Positions 44,973 through 53,222 of a stretch of DNA of 64,000 bases are shown piece after piece. The translations under genes were made by a program, and so were the position numbers. The notes under the pieces were generated by a model. That model ran no database searches, was not told where the DNA came from, and worked only from the letters and a program-made list of their open reading frames with translations. This DNA comes from Flavobacterium sp. HJJ (GTDB taxonomy: Bacteria > Bacteroidota > Bacteroidia > Flavobacteriales > Flavobacteriaceae). Position 1 is the stretch's first letter; every line of letters starts with the position of its first letter. The DNA is taken from the NCBI RefSeq assembly GCF_015351475.1, contig NZ_JADKPR010000002.1, forward strand, positions 310,001 through 374,000, read 5' to 3'.

Positions 44973-45767
44973 TTATGCTTTAATACGGACAGTAGTTTTT
45001 GTCCCGTCAAAAAGGACTTCTAATGTTTTTCCAACGGTACAGCTGACAGCACGGCTTTTAATATAGGATTTTATTACAGCTTCTTTATTGCCAGTTACAA
45101 TAAGTTTTCCTGTCCCGCTTATAAAAGCATGTCCATTTGGACCAATATTGAGGGCAGTTTCAACACTTACAGTTCCGCCTTTAATTCTTAAATCTCCTAT
45201 CGGGTCTCCTACTCCGGTTCCTATTTCCAGAGAGTTCCCTATTTCTAAAGAGGTTCCTGCATTCACAGTTACCAAACCATTCCCTCCAGTAGCATTTCCT
45301 ATATAAAATGCATTTTTAACCAATACTTTTCCCGCATTTATATTTAATATCCCTGATGCGCCTTTGCCTAAATAAGCAGTATTTCTCATGCTGAATTGAG
45401 CAGCTAATGCATCAACGTTAATTGTTCCATTTAAAGTTGATAAGCCATTTGGGAAAAATGTTCCCGTTATAGTGATATTTGCGCCAGTATTTGTTGTGAA
45501 TGTACGGGGGCGTTTGGCCATGGTTTCAGTGCCTGTAAATCCTAAATTTGCAGGGTTGTTAGGGCTTCCCGCTCCTATAATTAAATCCACTGTGATTAAA
45601 TTAGCAAAATCAATACTGGTGTTATCCCAGTTTTTGACATTGTAAAAATTAGTGTCTGTTCCTCCTGTCCAGTTAATAATCTGGGCATTCGAAAAATTCA
45701 CAAATCCAAAAAATGAAATTGCCAAAAGAAAAAATCTCATTTTTGTAATAGTAAAATTGGTCTTCAT
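44973..45767 (-). CDS. Secreted repeat-rich beta-strand protein, function unknown
   Basis: A 264-residue protein with a signal peptide (cleavage near SNAQ, residue 29; the internal ATG at 45740 would give a cleaner signal sequence). Residues 80-230 are short strand-turn repeats rich in Gly, Asn, Thr and Ile (such as GILNINAGKVLVKNAFYIGNA and GLVTVNAGTSLEIGNSLEIG), suggesting a beta-helix like that of autotransporter passenger or pectate-lyase-like proteins. No catalytic motif or T9SS tail was recognised. It is flanked by a long non-coding stretch. Confidence 0.65.
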   Translation of the reverse strand: MKTNFTITKMRFFLLAISFFGFVNFSNAQIINWTGGTDTNFYNVKNWDNTSIDFANLITVDLIIGAGSPNNPANLGFTGTETMAKRPRTFTTNTGANITITGTFFPNGLSTLNGTINVDALAAQFSMRNTAYLGKGASGILNINAGKVLVKNAFYIGNATGGNGLVTVNAGTSLEIGNSLEIGTGVGDPIGDLRIKGGTVSVETALNIGPNGHAFISGTGKLIVTGNKEAVIKSYIKSRAVSCTVGKTLEVLFDGTKTTVRIKA

Positions 45768-46419
45768 AGGCTGGTTTTTGTTTGGTTTTTAGTGTTAATT
45801 AATATTCGTAACGAACTCTGTTTTTAAAATTGGCTGTATGCATTTTTTAAAAGTGAATAAAAGCTATTTTTTTGGTTAAATGTGGTTTGAAAATATGTTT
45901 AATTAGATAAAAAACAGCTGCATTCTTAGTATTTTAGTTAAATGCTTGACAATTAAAGGTAAAACTTTAACATTACTATCCTGTCGTGACCTGTATTAAG
46001 ATACTGCAAAATGAAAAATTAGAGCAATGATGCTTTAATTTATAAAATACTTTTTATGGAGAATTAATGAAAAAGAATATGATTGTCCGCAAATAAGACC
46101 GTGTATATTTTTTTTGCCACTGATTACACAGATTCTCACAGATTTCATTACTTTTTTTTAGAAAATTTGTATAAATCGTTATAACTTGTGCTAATTCGAT
46201 CTGTTTGGTATTAGTTACGAATAGTCATAAAAAAGAATTTAGCCTAACAAAAAACAATGCTAAATTTTATAAATTATCACGGATTGATTCGTGTAATTAT
46301 TTTACAAAATTTGTCAAGTTTCAGGATTTGTAAAGATGTGTGGTTTGGTGAATTATTGTCAGTAAAAAATATTTTTAATTGATATTTTAAAGAGGTAAGA
46401 TAAACAGAATTGTTAATTT
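45768..46419. other. 652-bp intergenic region with word-like repeats, no gene
   Basis: Very AT-rich. Around 46115-46155 is ttgccactgattacacagattctcacagattt-type sequence with a repeated acagatt word, similar in style to the aattcgtg tract at 31,540. No credible reading frame, terminator or promoter consensus was found. Confidence 0.5.
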
Positions 46420-47115
46420 TTATGGGATAAATTTACTTTTTTCAAGCATCCAATTGTAAATTTTATCTTCTCTGAAAAAATGTTCTACACTGCCATGATT
46501 TCCTCCTTTAACAATTGTAAAAGTGAGATTCGCATCGGGATTACAGGTTTGAATTGCTTTAACCATTTTTTTGGATTGCGAAATTGGAACAATGTAATCC
46601 CTGTTCCCATGAATGACCCAAAGTGGGATTGTTGCAAGATTGCATGCATCTTTTGTGTTTCCGCCTCCGCAAATGGCTACAGCAGCCGTAATTTTTTCAG
46701 GATATCTGCCTGCAAAATCAAAAGTGCCATATCCCCCCAGACTCATTCCGCAGACATAAACTTTTGACAAATCGGTGTTATAATTGTTTTGTACATACTC
46801 TAAAACTTTCAGCAGTTTGTCGGGATCCCAGGCCCCATGAGCTACTTGCGGTGCAATTACAATGGCAGGAATTTCTTTTCCTGTTTCGATGGCCCGGATT
46901 ACTCCATAACGTTTTACACGGTTCAAGTTTGTACCAGAGAGGCTTTTTCCATGCAGGAATAAGATAACAGGAGCTTTGTTATCCAGTATTTCTTGTTTAG
47001 GAAGATTAATCCAGAAAGGATAGTCGGTTTGGTCTGTTATAGCTTTTAGTTGGGCTTGTACGGATGTAATTGTGCAAAGAATGAGTAGTAAGCAGTATAA
47101 GATGGGGGAGCGCAT
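46420..47115 (-). CDS. Secreted alpha/beta hydrolase (esterase/phospholipase-like)
   Basis: A 231-residue protein with a signal peptide (cleavage near VQAQ, residues 19-22). The alpha/beta-hydrolase triad is visible: nucleophile Ser125 in VCGMSLGGYG, an Asp in VIHGNRDYIVP, and a His in GGNHGSVEHFF. The oxyanion region is LFLHGKSLSG. It resembles the small carboxylesterase/phospholipase group (COG4099-like), which includes polysaccharide-deacetylating and feruloyl esterases. It sits next to the glycan locus, but nothing ties it to that pathway. Confidence 0.85.
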   Translation of the reverse strand: MRSPILYCLLLILCTITSVQAQLKAITDQTDYPFWINLPKQEILDNKAPVILFLHGKSLSGTNLNRVKRYGVIRAIETGKEIPAIVIAPQVAHGAWDPDKLLKVLEYVQNNYNTDLSKVYVCGMSLGGYGTFDFAGRYPEKITAAVAICGGGNTKDACNLATIPLWVIHGNRDYIVPISQSKKMVKAIQTCNPDANLTFTIVKGGNHGSVEHFFREDKIYNWMLEKSKFIP

Positions 47116-47236
47116 TATTGTTTTTTATGGATGATATTTTTGAGGTTTTTGTGTCAAACTAATGATTCAAATAGAATTTTGTGACAACAGTTTTGGTCTG
47201 CGGTTTTTTTAACGCTAATTGTTTTTTGTTAATCTC

Positions 47237-47977
47237 TTATTCTATTTTGAAAAATTGGTTATTAGAAATGATTTCTTTGAATGGGGACAAATCTTTTACC
47301 TGTACTTTTTGCTGAAAAGCTCCTAAATGATTGTCATGATGCACATCTGAGCCAACAAAATCATACATTCCTTTCTTTAAAAGATTTTCGGCAATTTTAG
47401 TAATATTGTTGCCATAGTATCCCACTGTTGATAATAAATTGAGCTGAAACAGACAGCCTGTTTTTTTTAGTTTTAAATATTCATTGAAATTATTATGGTA
47501 GAATAAATAGCGTTCGGGATGTGCTAAAACAGGTATGTAGCCAGCTATTCTGAGATCAAAAAGAATATTATGCAAATGGATGGGAGGATTTATATAAGAC
47601 ATCTCTACAAGAACATAATTATCTTTTAAAGTTAATAATTCTCCAGATTGAAATAATTGAACAAATTGATCGTCCATCAGATATTCGGCAGCAGCACGGA
47701 AAGGGACATTTATGCTGTTTTTCTCTAGTTCTTTTACAGTTTTTTCTTTGTTGGTTAGAATCTGTTCTTGAGTATTGTCCCAAACATGCTGAATGATATG
47801 AGGAGTTGTTATAAATTGAGAGAAACCAAAACTAAGGAGTCTTTTTGTAAGTCTCAAGCTGTCTTCAAATGTTTTGGCGCCATCATCAATTCCTGGCAAA
47901 AGATGTGAGTGAATATCGATATGATTGTCAGGGATGAGATCCCTGAGTATAGGTTTTGATTTGAAAAGTGTAAACAT
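47237..47977 (-). CDS. CpsB/CapC-type tyrosine-protein phosphatase
   Basis: A 246-residue PHP-fold metal-dependent phosphatase. The metal ligands are visible in DIHSHLLPGIDDGA (His23, His25), TTPHIIQH, AHPERY and GSDVHHDNH. This family dephosphorylates the bacterial tyrosine kinases that control capsule chain length and export. It lies at the left edge of the polysaccharide locus and divergent from it, and a Wzc-like kinase begins at 63,865. That makes a kinase-phosphatase pair likely. Confidence 0.92.
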   Translation of the reverse strand: MFTLFKSKPILRDLIPDNHIDIHSHLLPGIDDGAKTFEDSLRLTKRLLSFGFSQFITTPHIIQHVWDNTQEQILTNKEKTVKELEKNSINVPFRAAAEYLMDDQFVQLFQSGELLTLKDNYVLVEMSYINPPIHLHNILFDLRIAGYIPVLAHPERYLFYHNNFNEYLKLKKTGCLFQLNLLSTVGYYGNNITKIAENLLKKGMYDFVGSDVHHDNHLGAFQQKVQVKDLSPFKEIISNNQFFKIE

Positions 47978-47981
47978 GCCG

Positions 47982-47989
47982 CAAAGTTA
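47982..47989 (-). promoter_or_regulatory. Probable -7 promoter box for the CpsB-like gene
   Basis: The minus strand reads TAACTTTG, matching TAnnTTTG, 4 bp before the ATG. It suggests a leaderless message. No -33 TTG at standard spacing. Confidence 0.4.
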
Positions 47990-48415
47990 AGAAAATAGTT
48001 TTTAGTGAATTCTGAGATTTGATAAGTAAATTTGAAAAAGTGTAGCAAATTAAATTCATGATAAAATAAGTTTTGCAATGGTTAAGTGAGATTTGTTAAT
48101 TGATAATAAACTAATTATCGGATTATCGTTCTTTTTTGCGGGTAATTACTGAATAATTTCGCATTAGCTTTTTATGATATTTATCTTTTTTTATGTTTAA
48201 AAAAAGATATTGATAATAAAAAGCTGGTTTTTAGAGTATTTATGTTTTTCTGTTTTTTTTTTAATAGCTCCATTTGTTAAAAACATTATAATGTCTGTAT
48301 ATTTACAGCCGATTAGGAAAATTATTCAGCTCTAAAATGGGAGTTTGAATTGCGAAGCTGTATATTGAAGTGAGAGAAAATAGATTGAAATTATGAGAAT
48401 TGAAATGCTTTCTTA

Positions 48416-48423
48416 TAAATTTG
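48416..48423 (+). promoter_or_regulatory. Candidate -7 box for the polysaccharide locus
   Basis: TAAATTTG matches TAnnTTTG, 109 bp before the fucose synthase remnant. TTG triplets at 48385 and 48400 are both outside the 17-23 bp window, so support is weak. Confidence 0.25.
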
Positions 48424-48531
48424 ATTTATTTATTTCATTGTCTTTTGGTGAAGCTGTTTTTTAAAGATAACTAGCTGTTTGTTGTGAAATTAAGGCAGTT
48501 GAGAATTTAATTGAGTTAAAAAAGTTAATTG

Positions 48532-48902
48532 ATGAACAAAGAAAATAAGATTTATATTGCAGGGCACAACGGAATGGTCGGCAGTGCTATTTGGCCAACA
48601 CTAATTAATAGTGGATTTAAGAATTTAATAGGTGCTTCTAGTAAAGAATTAGATCTTAGAGATCAAAAAGCAGTTCGTGATTTTATTGCAAAAGAAAATC
48701 CTGAAGTTATTATAGATGCTGCTGCCCGTGTCGGTGGTATTCTTGCTAATAATGATTATCCATATCAATTTATTATGGAAAACATGCAGATTCAGAATAA
48801 TTTGATCGATTCAGCTTTGCAGAGTGGAGTCGAGAAGTTTATTTTTTAGGAAATTCTTTTATATGTCCAAAATTGGCTACTCATCCTTTCTTTAAAATTT
48901 AA
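48532..48902 (+). pseudogene. GDP-L-fucose synthase remnant, frameshifted and truncated
   Basis: The N-terminal third of a Fcl/WcaG-type epimerase-reductase: IYIAGHNGMVGSAIW is the NADP-binding loop, followed by LDLRDQKAVRDFI, DAAARVGGILAN and NMQIQNNLIDSAL. The frame stops at 48847 inside a run of six T (48842-48847). One extra T would let it continue as FLGNSFICPKLATHPF, still matching the SSCIYPKLA region of the family, until a stop at 48900. The remaining two thirds of the usual 310 or so residues, including the catalytic YxxxK, are gone. No GDP-mannose dehydratase gene is nearby. Confidence 0.85.
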
Positions 48903-49010
48903 AAAAGACAATATTTGAATTGTAATTGAGATATTTTAAATTTTTCATTAGATTTTTTAATTATCAATATACTATTCAGACTTTATTTTAAACTTATAAA
49001 AATTAAAAAT

Positions 49011-50537
49011 ATGAAAATATTAGACTGTACTTTACGTGATGGAGGATATTATACTAATTGGGATTTTGATAAACAATTAGTAGAAACATATTTTACTGCT
49101 ATAAATAATTTACCAATTGAGTATTTGGAAGTTGGTTATAGAAGCCCAAAGTTATCTGGTTATTATGGAGAATTTTTTTATTGTCCGGATTTTGTTCTAG
49201 AAAAAATGGCTAGCTTAACAAATAAAAAACTGGTTATTATTCTGGATGAGAAAGATGTAAGAGAAGACGTTGTCGAAGAATTGTTAAAGCCCTGCCTTGG
49301 AATTATCACCATGGTAAGAATTGCAATTGATCCCAATAATTTAATGCGGGCTATTGGTTTAGCTAAGAAAGTTAAAGCAATGGGGTTTGAGTTAGGATTT
49401 AATGTAATGTACATGTCCAAGTGGAAGAAGCTCCCAGAATTTTTATCCAATTTAAAGCATGTTGATGGGCTTGCTGATTATTTTTATATGGTAGACTCTT
49501 ATGGAGGTGTTTATCCTGAAGAAGTAAAAGAAATTTTTGCTTTAGTACGAGCACAAATGACAACCAAAATTGGTTTTCATGGCCATAATAATTTAGAGCT
49601 TGCACTTATTAATACATTGACAGCAATTGAATGTGGAGTCGATATGGTAGATGCTACCATTACTGGGATGGGTAGAGGAGCTGGTAATTTAAAAACTGAG
49701 CTGTTGCTAACAGCGTTAAATCAAAGAGATAATTTAGAGATAGATTTTAATTCACTTTCCTCAGTTACTGATGCTTTTACAGAATTACAAAAGGAATACG
49801 AGTGGGGTACTAATTTGCCCTATATGGTTTCTGGAGCAAATTCTCTTCCTCAGAAGGATGTTATGGATTGGGTAGGGAAAAGGTATTATTCTTACAATAG
49901 TATAATTAGAGCATTAAGTAACCAGTCTAAAGGATTGAAGGATAATGAGACTTTAATTGAATATAATTCTGATGAAATCTTCAGCAAAGCTTTAATTGTT
50001 GGAGGTGGGAATAGTGTTAATGAACATGTGGAGGCTATTAAAAGTTATCTTTCATTAAATCCTGATATCGTAATTATTCATTCTAGTTCAAGAAATGTAA
50101 GCTACTTTAATGATTTTACCAACAGACAGTTTCATTGTCTTGCGGGTAATGAGGGGCATAGACTTGAAAAAATATTTAATTCAATTCCAAATAATAGAAT
50201 TGCGATATTGCCTCCATATCCGAGAGCAATGGGAACATATATACCTAAAAATTTTAAATCAAATTCTTACCAGCTTTCAGAAATTAATATAACTGATAAA
50301 TTTAAAAGTTCAATAACAGCTTTATTACTTCAACTAATCAAAGAAATGAAAGTTAAAGAAGTAATAGTATGTGGTTATGATGGATATAATGGCGAAATTG
50401 ATCAAAATAAATTAGAGTTATTTAATGAAAATGAATACCTATTTGATAATTTTTCAAAAAATAATTTTAAATTAAAATCTTTTACGCCTACAAAATATAA
50501 TGGTTTGGTGCAAGAGTCAGTGTATTCTGAATTATAG
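49011..50537 (+). CDS. DRE-TIM aldolase fused to an MptE/GT42-like domain
   Basis: A 508-residue two-domain protein. Residues 1-300 are an HMGL-like TIM barrel with LDCTLRDGG (Arg9 and metal ligand Asp10) and FHGHNN (His190, His192), the metal and pyruvate site of 4-hydroxy-2-oxovalerate aldolase-type enzymes. Residues 325-508 are a Rossmann-like domain beginning ALIVGGGNSVNEHVEAIK and containing IVCGYDGYNG, which resembles MptE/DUF115 and GT42-type proteins. The family could join pyruvate to an aldose to form a 3-deoxy-2-keto sugar acid. The CMP-transferase gene starts 4 bp downstream. No NeuB or KdsA homologue is present. The reaction is inferred, not established. Confidence 0.8.
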   Translation: MKILDCTLRDGGYYTNWDFDKQLVETYFTAINNLPIEYLEVGYRSPKLSGYYGEFFYCPDFVLEKMASLTNKKLVIILDEKDVREDVVEELLKPCLGIITMVRIAIDPNNLMRAIGLAKKVKAMGFELGFNVMYMSKWKKLPEFLSNLKHVDGLADYFYMVDSYGGVYPEEVKEIFALVRAQMTTKIGFHGHNNLELALINTLTAIECGVDMVDATITGMGRGAGNLKTELLLTALNQRDNLEIDFNSLSSVTDAFTELQKEYEWGTNLPYMVSGANSLPQKDVMDWVGKRYYSYNSIIRALSNQSKGLKDNETLIEYNSDEIFSKALIVGGGNSVNEHVEAIKSYLSLNPDIVIIHSSSRNVSYFNDFTNRQFHCLAGNEGHRLEKIFNSIPNNRIAILPPYPRAMGTYIPKNFKSNSYQLSEINITDKFKSSITALLLQLIKEMKVKEVIVCGYDGYNGEIDQNKLELFNENEYLFDNFSKNNFKLKSFTPTKYNGLVQESVYSEL

Positions 50538-50541
50538 ATTT

Positions 50542-51234
50542 ATGGAAACAATTAGTGTTTTTTTACCTACAAGAAAGGGAAGCGAAAGAGTATTAAATAA
50601 AAATACCAGAAAGTTTTCTAATGTTGATAATGGATTATTAGAAATAAAGTTAGATCAGCTCTTGAAAACAGAGCTAGTTCATGAAATCGTCTTATCATCA
50701 AATGATAATGCTTCTTTGGAGTATGGATGTAAATTAGCTTTGAAAGAAAGTAGATTAAAGATTATTGAACGTCCAGATGAGCTTGCATTGAGCAGTACAA
50801 ATTTAATTGATTTAGTAAAATACGTTCCGTCGATATGTAGTATGTCTCATATTTTATGGACGCATGTTACGTCACCTTTTGTGTTGTCTGAGGATTATGA
50901 TAATGCTATAAGAACATATTTTAAATCTCTAAATGAAAATTATGATTCCTTAATGAGTGTAAAAACAATCCAAAATTTTTTATGGTCAAAAGAAAAGAAT
51001 GATTTAATTAATAGATTGACAGATATAAAGTGGCCAAGAACACAAGATTTAATGCCTTTATATGAGATCGATAGTGCTTTTTTTATTGCATCTAAAAATG
51101 TTTATTTGGAGAATAAAGATAGAATTGGAATTAAACCTTTTTTAATGGAACAGTCAGGTTATAAGTCATTTGATGTTGATTGGGAACATGATTTTGAATT
51201 AGCGGAATTAATTTACAAAAATATAAATGGATAG
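50542..51234 (+). CDS. CMP-sugar (acylneuraminate-type) cytidylyltransferase
   Basis: A 230-residue nucleotidyltransferase of the NeuA/KdsB type. The N-terminal FLPTRKGSERVLNKNTRKF is the CTP-binding motif of CMP-acid sugar synthetases. Also visible are ILWTHVTSPF, DSLMSVKTIQNFLW and DVDWEHDFELAELI, which match acylneuraminate cytidylyltransferases. These enzymes activate 2-keto sugar acids, so the product of the upstream aldolase is the expected substrate. I start at ATG 50542 because the CTP motif begins there; the upstream extension would overlap the aldolase gene. It overlaps the HAD gene by 8 bp. Confidence 0.88.
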   Translation: METISVFLPTRKGSERVLNKNTRKFSNVDNGLLEIKLDQLLKTELVHEIVLSSNDNASLEYGCKLALKESRLKIIERPDELALSSTNLIDLVKYVPSICSMSHILWTHVTSPFVLSEDYDNAIRTYFKSLNENYDSLMSVKTIQNFLWSKEKNDLINRLTDIKWPRTQDLMPLYEIDSAFFIASKNVYLENKDRIGIKPFLMEQSGYKSFDVDWEHDFELAELIYKNING

Positions 51235-51865
51235 ATATAAAACAATTCTATGGGATTTTGATGGCGTTATCATGGATTCAATGCCAGTCCGTGATAAAGG
51301 GTTTGAAATTGTTTTAAAAAATTATCCTCAAAAGCAAGTGTCACTTTTGATGGAATATCATAGAAGTAATGGAGGCCTTTCCCGATACAATAAATTTAGA
51401 TATTTTTTTGAAGAAATAAGGAAAGAATCGATTACAGATTATGATATTAAACTACTTGCAGAAAAGTTTTCGGTTGTAATGCTACAAAATCTTTTAGATA
51501 AAAGTTTGTTTATAGAAGATACTATAAGATTCATAAAAGAGAATTATACAAAATACAATATGCATATCGTTTCTGGTTCTGATGGAAATGAATTACGACA
51601 TATTTGTGAGACATTAGGATTGTCTAAATATTTTATTTCAATTCATGGTTCTCCAACTCCAAAAATAGAGTTAGTGAAAAAGGTTTTATCAGATAATGAT
51701 TATAAAAAAAAAGAAACGTGTTTGATTGGTGATTCTTTTAATGATTTAGAAGCTGCTGACTTTAATTTAATAACTTTTTATGGATACAATAATAAAGAAT
51801 TGTTAAACAAGTCAGAAAACTATATTGGGTCTTTTTCTGATTTTTCAAAAATAGAAAAAACATAA
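51227..51865 (+). CDS. HAD-superfamily phosphatase of the sugar-acid gene set
   Basis: A 212-residue HAD hydrolase with motif I WDFDGVIMDSMPVRD, an alpha-helical C1 cap, motif II HIVSGSDGNE, and motif IV CLIGDSFNDLEAAD. It would fit the step that removes phosphate from a phosphorylated keto-sugar acid before CMP activation, as KDN-9-phosphate phosphatase and KdsC do in known pathways. The 8-bp overlap with the cytidylyltransferase gene supports a shared pathway. The substrate is inferred from context only. Confidence 0.85.
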   Translation: MDRYKTILWDFDGVIMDSMPVRDKGFEIVLKNYPQKQVSLLMEYHRSNGGLSRYNKFRYFFEEIRKESITDYDIKLLAEKFSVVMLQNLLDKSLFIEDTIRFIKENYTKYNMHIVSGSDGNELRHICETLGLSKYFISIHGSPTPKIELVKKVLSDNDYKKKETCLIGDSFNDLEAADFNLITFYGYNNKELLNKSENYIGSFSDFSKIEKT

Positions 51866-51891
51866 TTGTTGTTTTTTAAATATTATTTATA

Positions 51892-53145
51892 ATGAGAAAT
51901 CTATTGATTACATTTCTAATGTTATTATTGGTGGTTTTTTTTACGCATTGTAGTAGTGAAAAAGAACCTGTAAGTATTACTACACTTCCAGATAATCTGG
52001 ATCATAAACCTCAGAATTATCTTGGAAAAGATTTTGTATTATTTGATAATAATCCTGTTATAGATTCAGATTTATATTTAGAGGGTGGTATTTTACAAAA
52101 TCAAAGTGATACTCCTCGTTTTTTAAAATCTACAAGAATCTGGCAGGGTACACCATCTATTGGTAGCGATTATTACGGTAATTTATATGTTGCATGGGTA
52201 ACAGGTGGTCCAGGTGAGGGAAATGAAAACTATCTTACTGTTTCTTTGAGTAAAGATAAGGGAAAAAGCTGGAGTCATGACAAATTAATTACTTATGTTG
52301 ATTCAAAAGATTCAACAAGATTAATGGATGTAGGTTTGTTTAATGACAAGTTTGGAAATTTGTATATGAATTGGGCTAAACATGTCAAGAAAAAAAATTT
52401 TATAAAGAAAGTATGGGCAGTTAGTTGGTATTCAAAATTGAACTTGTCAAAAGAAGGTGATACTATCCGTTATACTCCTCCAAGAAAAATAGCTGAAGGG
52501 AGTATGATTAATAAACCTTTTTATTCTGAGTTTTCAGATCAAATTGTTTTTCCTATTTCCCGTTGGTACGAAGGAAATTCAGATTTGCATCAACCTTTCA
52601 TTTATAAGGCAAATTATGGAACTAGTCATTTGAATAATTTTACAAAAGTGGGATCAATACCATTAGATCCTTCTATTATGTCAATTCATGAGCACATGGT
52701 TCTACAGTTAAAAGACAGTACTTATTTCGGGATGGTTAGGACTTTAGATGGGATTTATTATTCTAAAAGTCAAGATGGAAATAATTGGGATATGGGAAAG
52801 AAATTTACACAATTAGGTCCTACAACTCCAGCTCGTTTTCATTTGGCTAAATTGAAATCTGGTCGCTTAATTCTTATTTTTAATAATAGTCAAGCTAGAT
52901 CTAATATGATGATATATTTATCTGATGATGACGGAGTAACTTGGCCTTATAAAATGGTAATTGACGCAGGTAATTATGTGTCATATCCTGATATGATAGA
53001 GACAGAAAAGGGAGTTTTGAATATTGTTTATGATTATGCAAGGAAACCATACGGGACTATTTATTTTGTTAGCGTAAAGGAAGATGATATTATAAAGAAT
53101 GTTTCTACTAATATTTATAGGACAAAAATAAGTACACTTCAATAA
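51892..53145 (+). CDS. Sialidase-like (BNR repeat) lipoprotein
   Basis: A 417-residue predicted lipoprotein with lipobox Cys20 followed by SSEKE, an acidic stretch like surface-export signals of Bacteroidota lipoproteins. Three Asp-box (BNR) motifs are visible: SKDKGKSW (120-127), SQDGNNW (293-299) and SDDDGVTW (344-351), giving a six-bladed sialidase-type propeller. Candidate catalytic arginines are Arg82 (TRIWQG), Arg283 (MVRTLDG) and Arg315 (PARFHL). The assignment of catalytic residues is tentative. Its place inside a biosynthetic cluster suggests it trims or remodels the glycan made there. It could also be a non-catalytic sugar-binding propeller. Confidence 0.8.
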   Translation: MRNLLITFLMLLLVVFFTHCSSEKEPVSITTLPDNLDHKPQNYLGKDFVLFDNNPVIDSDLYLEGGILQNQSDTPRFLKSTRIWQGTPSIGSDYYGNLYVAWVTGGPGEGNENYLTVSLSKDKGKSWSHDKLITYVDSKDSTRLMDVGLFNDKFGNLYMNWAKHVKKKNFIKKVWAVSWYSKLNLSKEGDTIRYTPPRKIAEGSMINKPFYSEFSDQIVFPISRWYEGNSDLHQPFIYKANYGTSHLNNFTKVGSIPLDPSIMSIHEHMVLQLKDSTYFGMVRTLDGIYYSKSQDGNNWDMGKKFTQLGPTTPARFHLAKLKSGRLILIFNNSQARSNMMIYLSDDDGVTWPYKMVIDAGNYVSYPDMIETEKGVLNIVYDYARKPYGTIYFVSVKEDDIIKNVSTNIYRTKISTLQ

Positions 53146-53222
53146 TCATTACTTAATAAAATTTATTACCATATAGAATTAACATAGAATTAAAAAATTA
53201 GTTAAAAAATTAATTAAAAATT

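Larger units (their letters stand above)
47978..48531. other. 554-bp AT-rich region before the polysaccharide locus
   Basis: This non-coding stretch separates the CpsB-like gene from the plus-strand cluster. It marks a visible rise in AT content that continues through the cluster. A TAAATTTG at 48416-48423 matches the -7 consensus on the plus strand and could drive the locus. No hairpin or gene was found. Confidence 0.45.

Noticed and set aside
50500..50541. Longer start of the cytidylyltransferase inside the aldolase gene
   Set aside because: The CTP-binding motif begins right after ATG 50542, and the extension would be read out of frame over the aldolase end.
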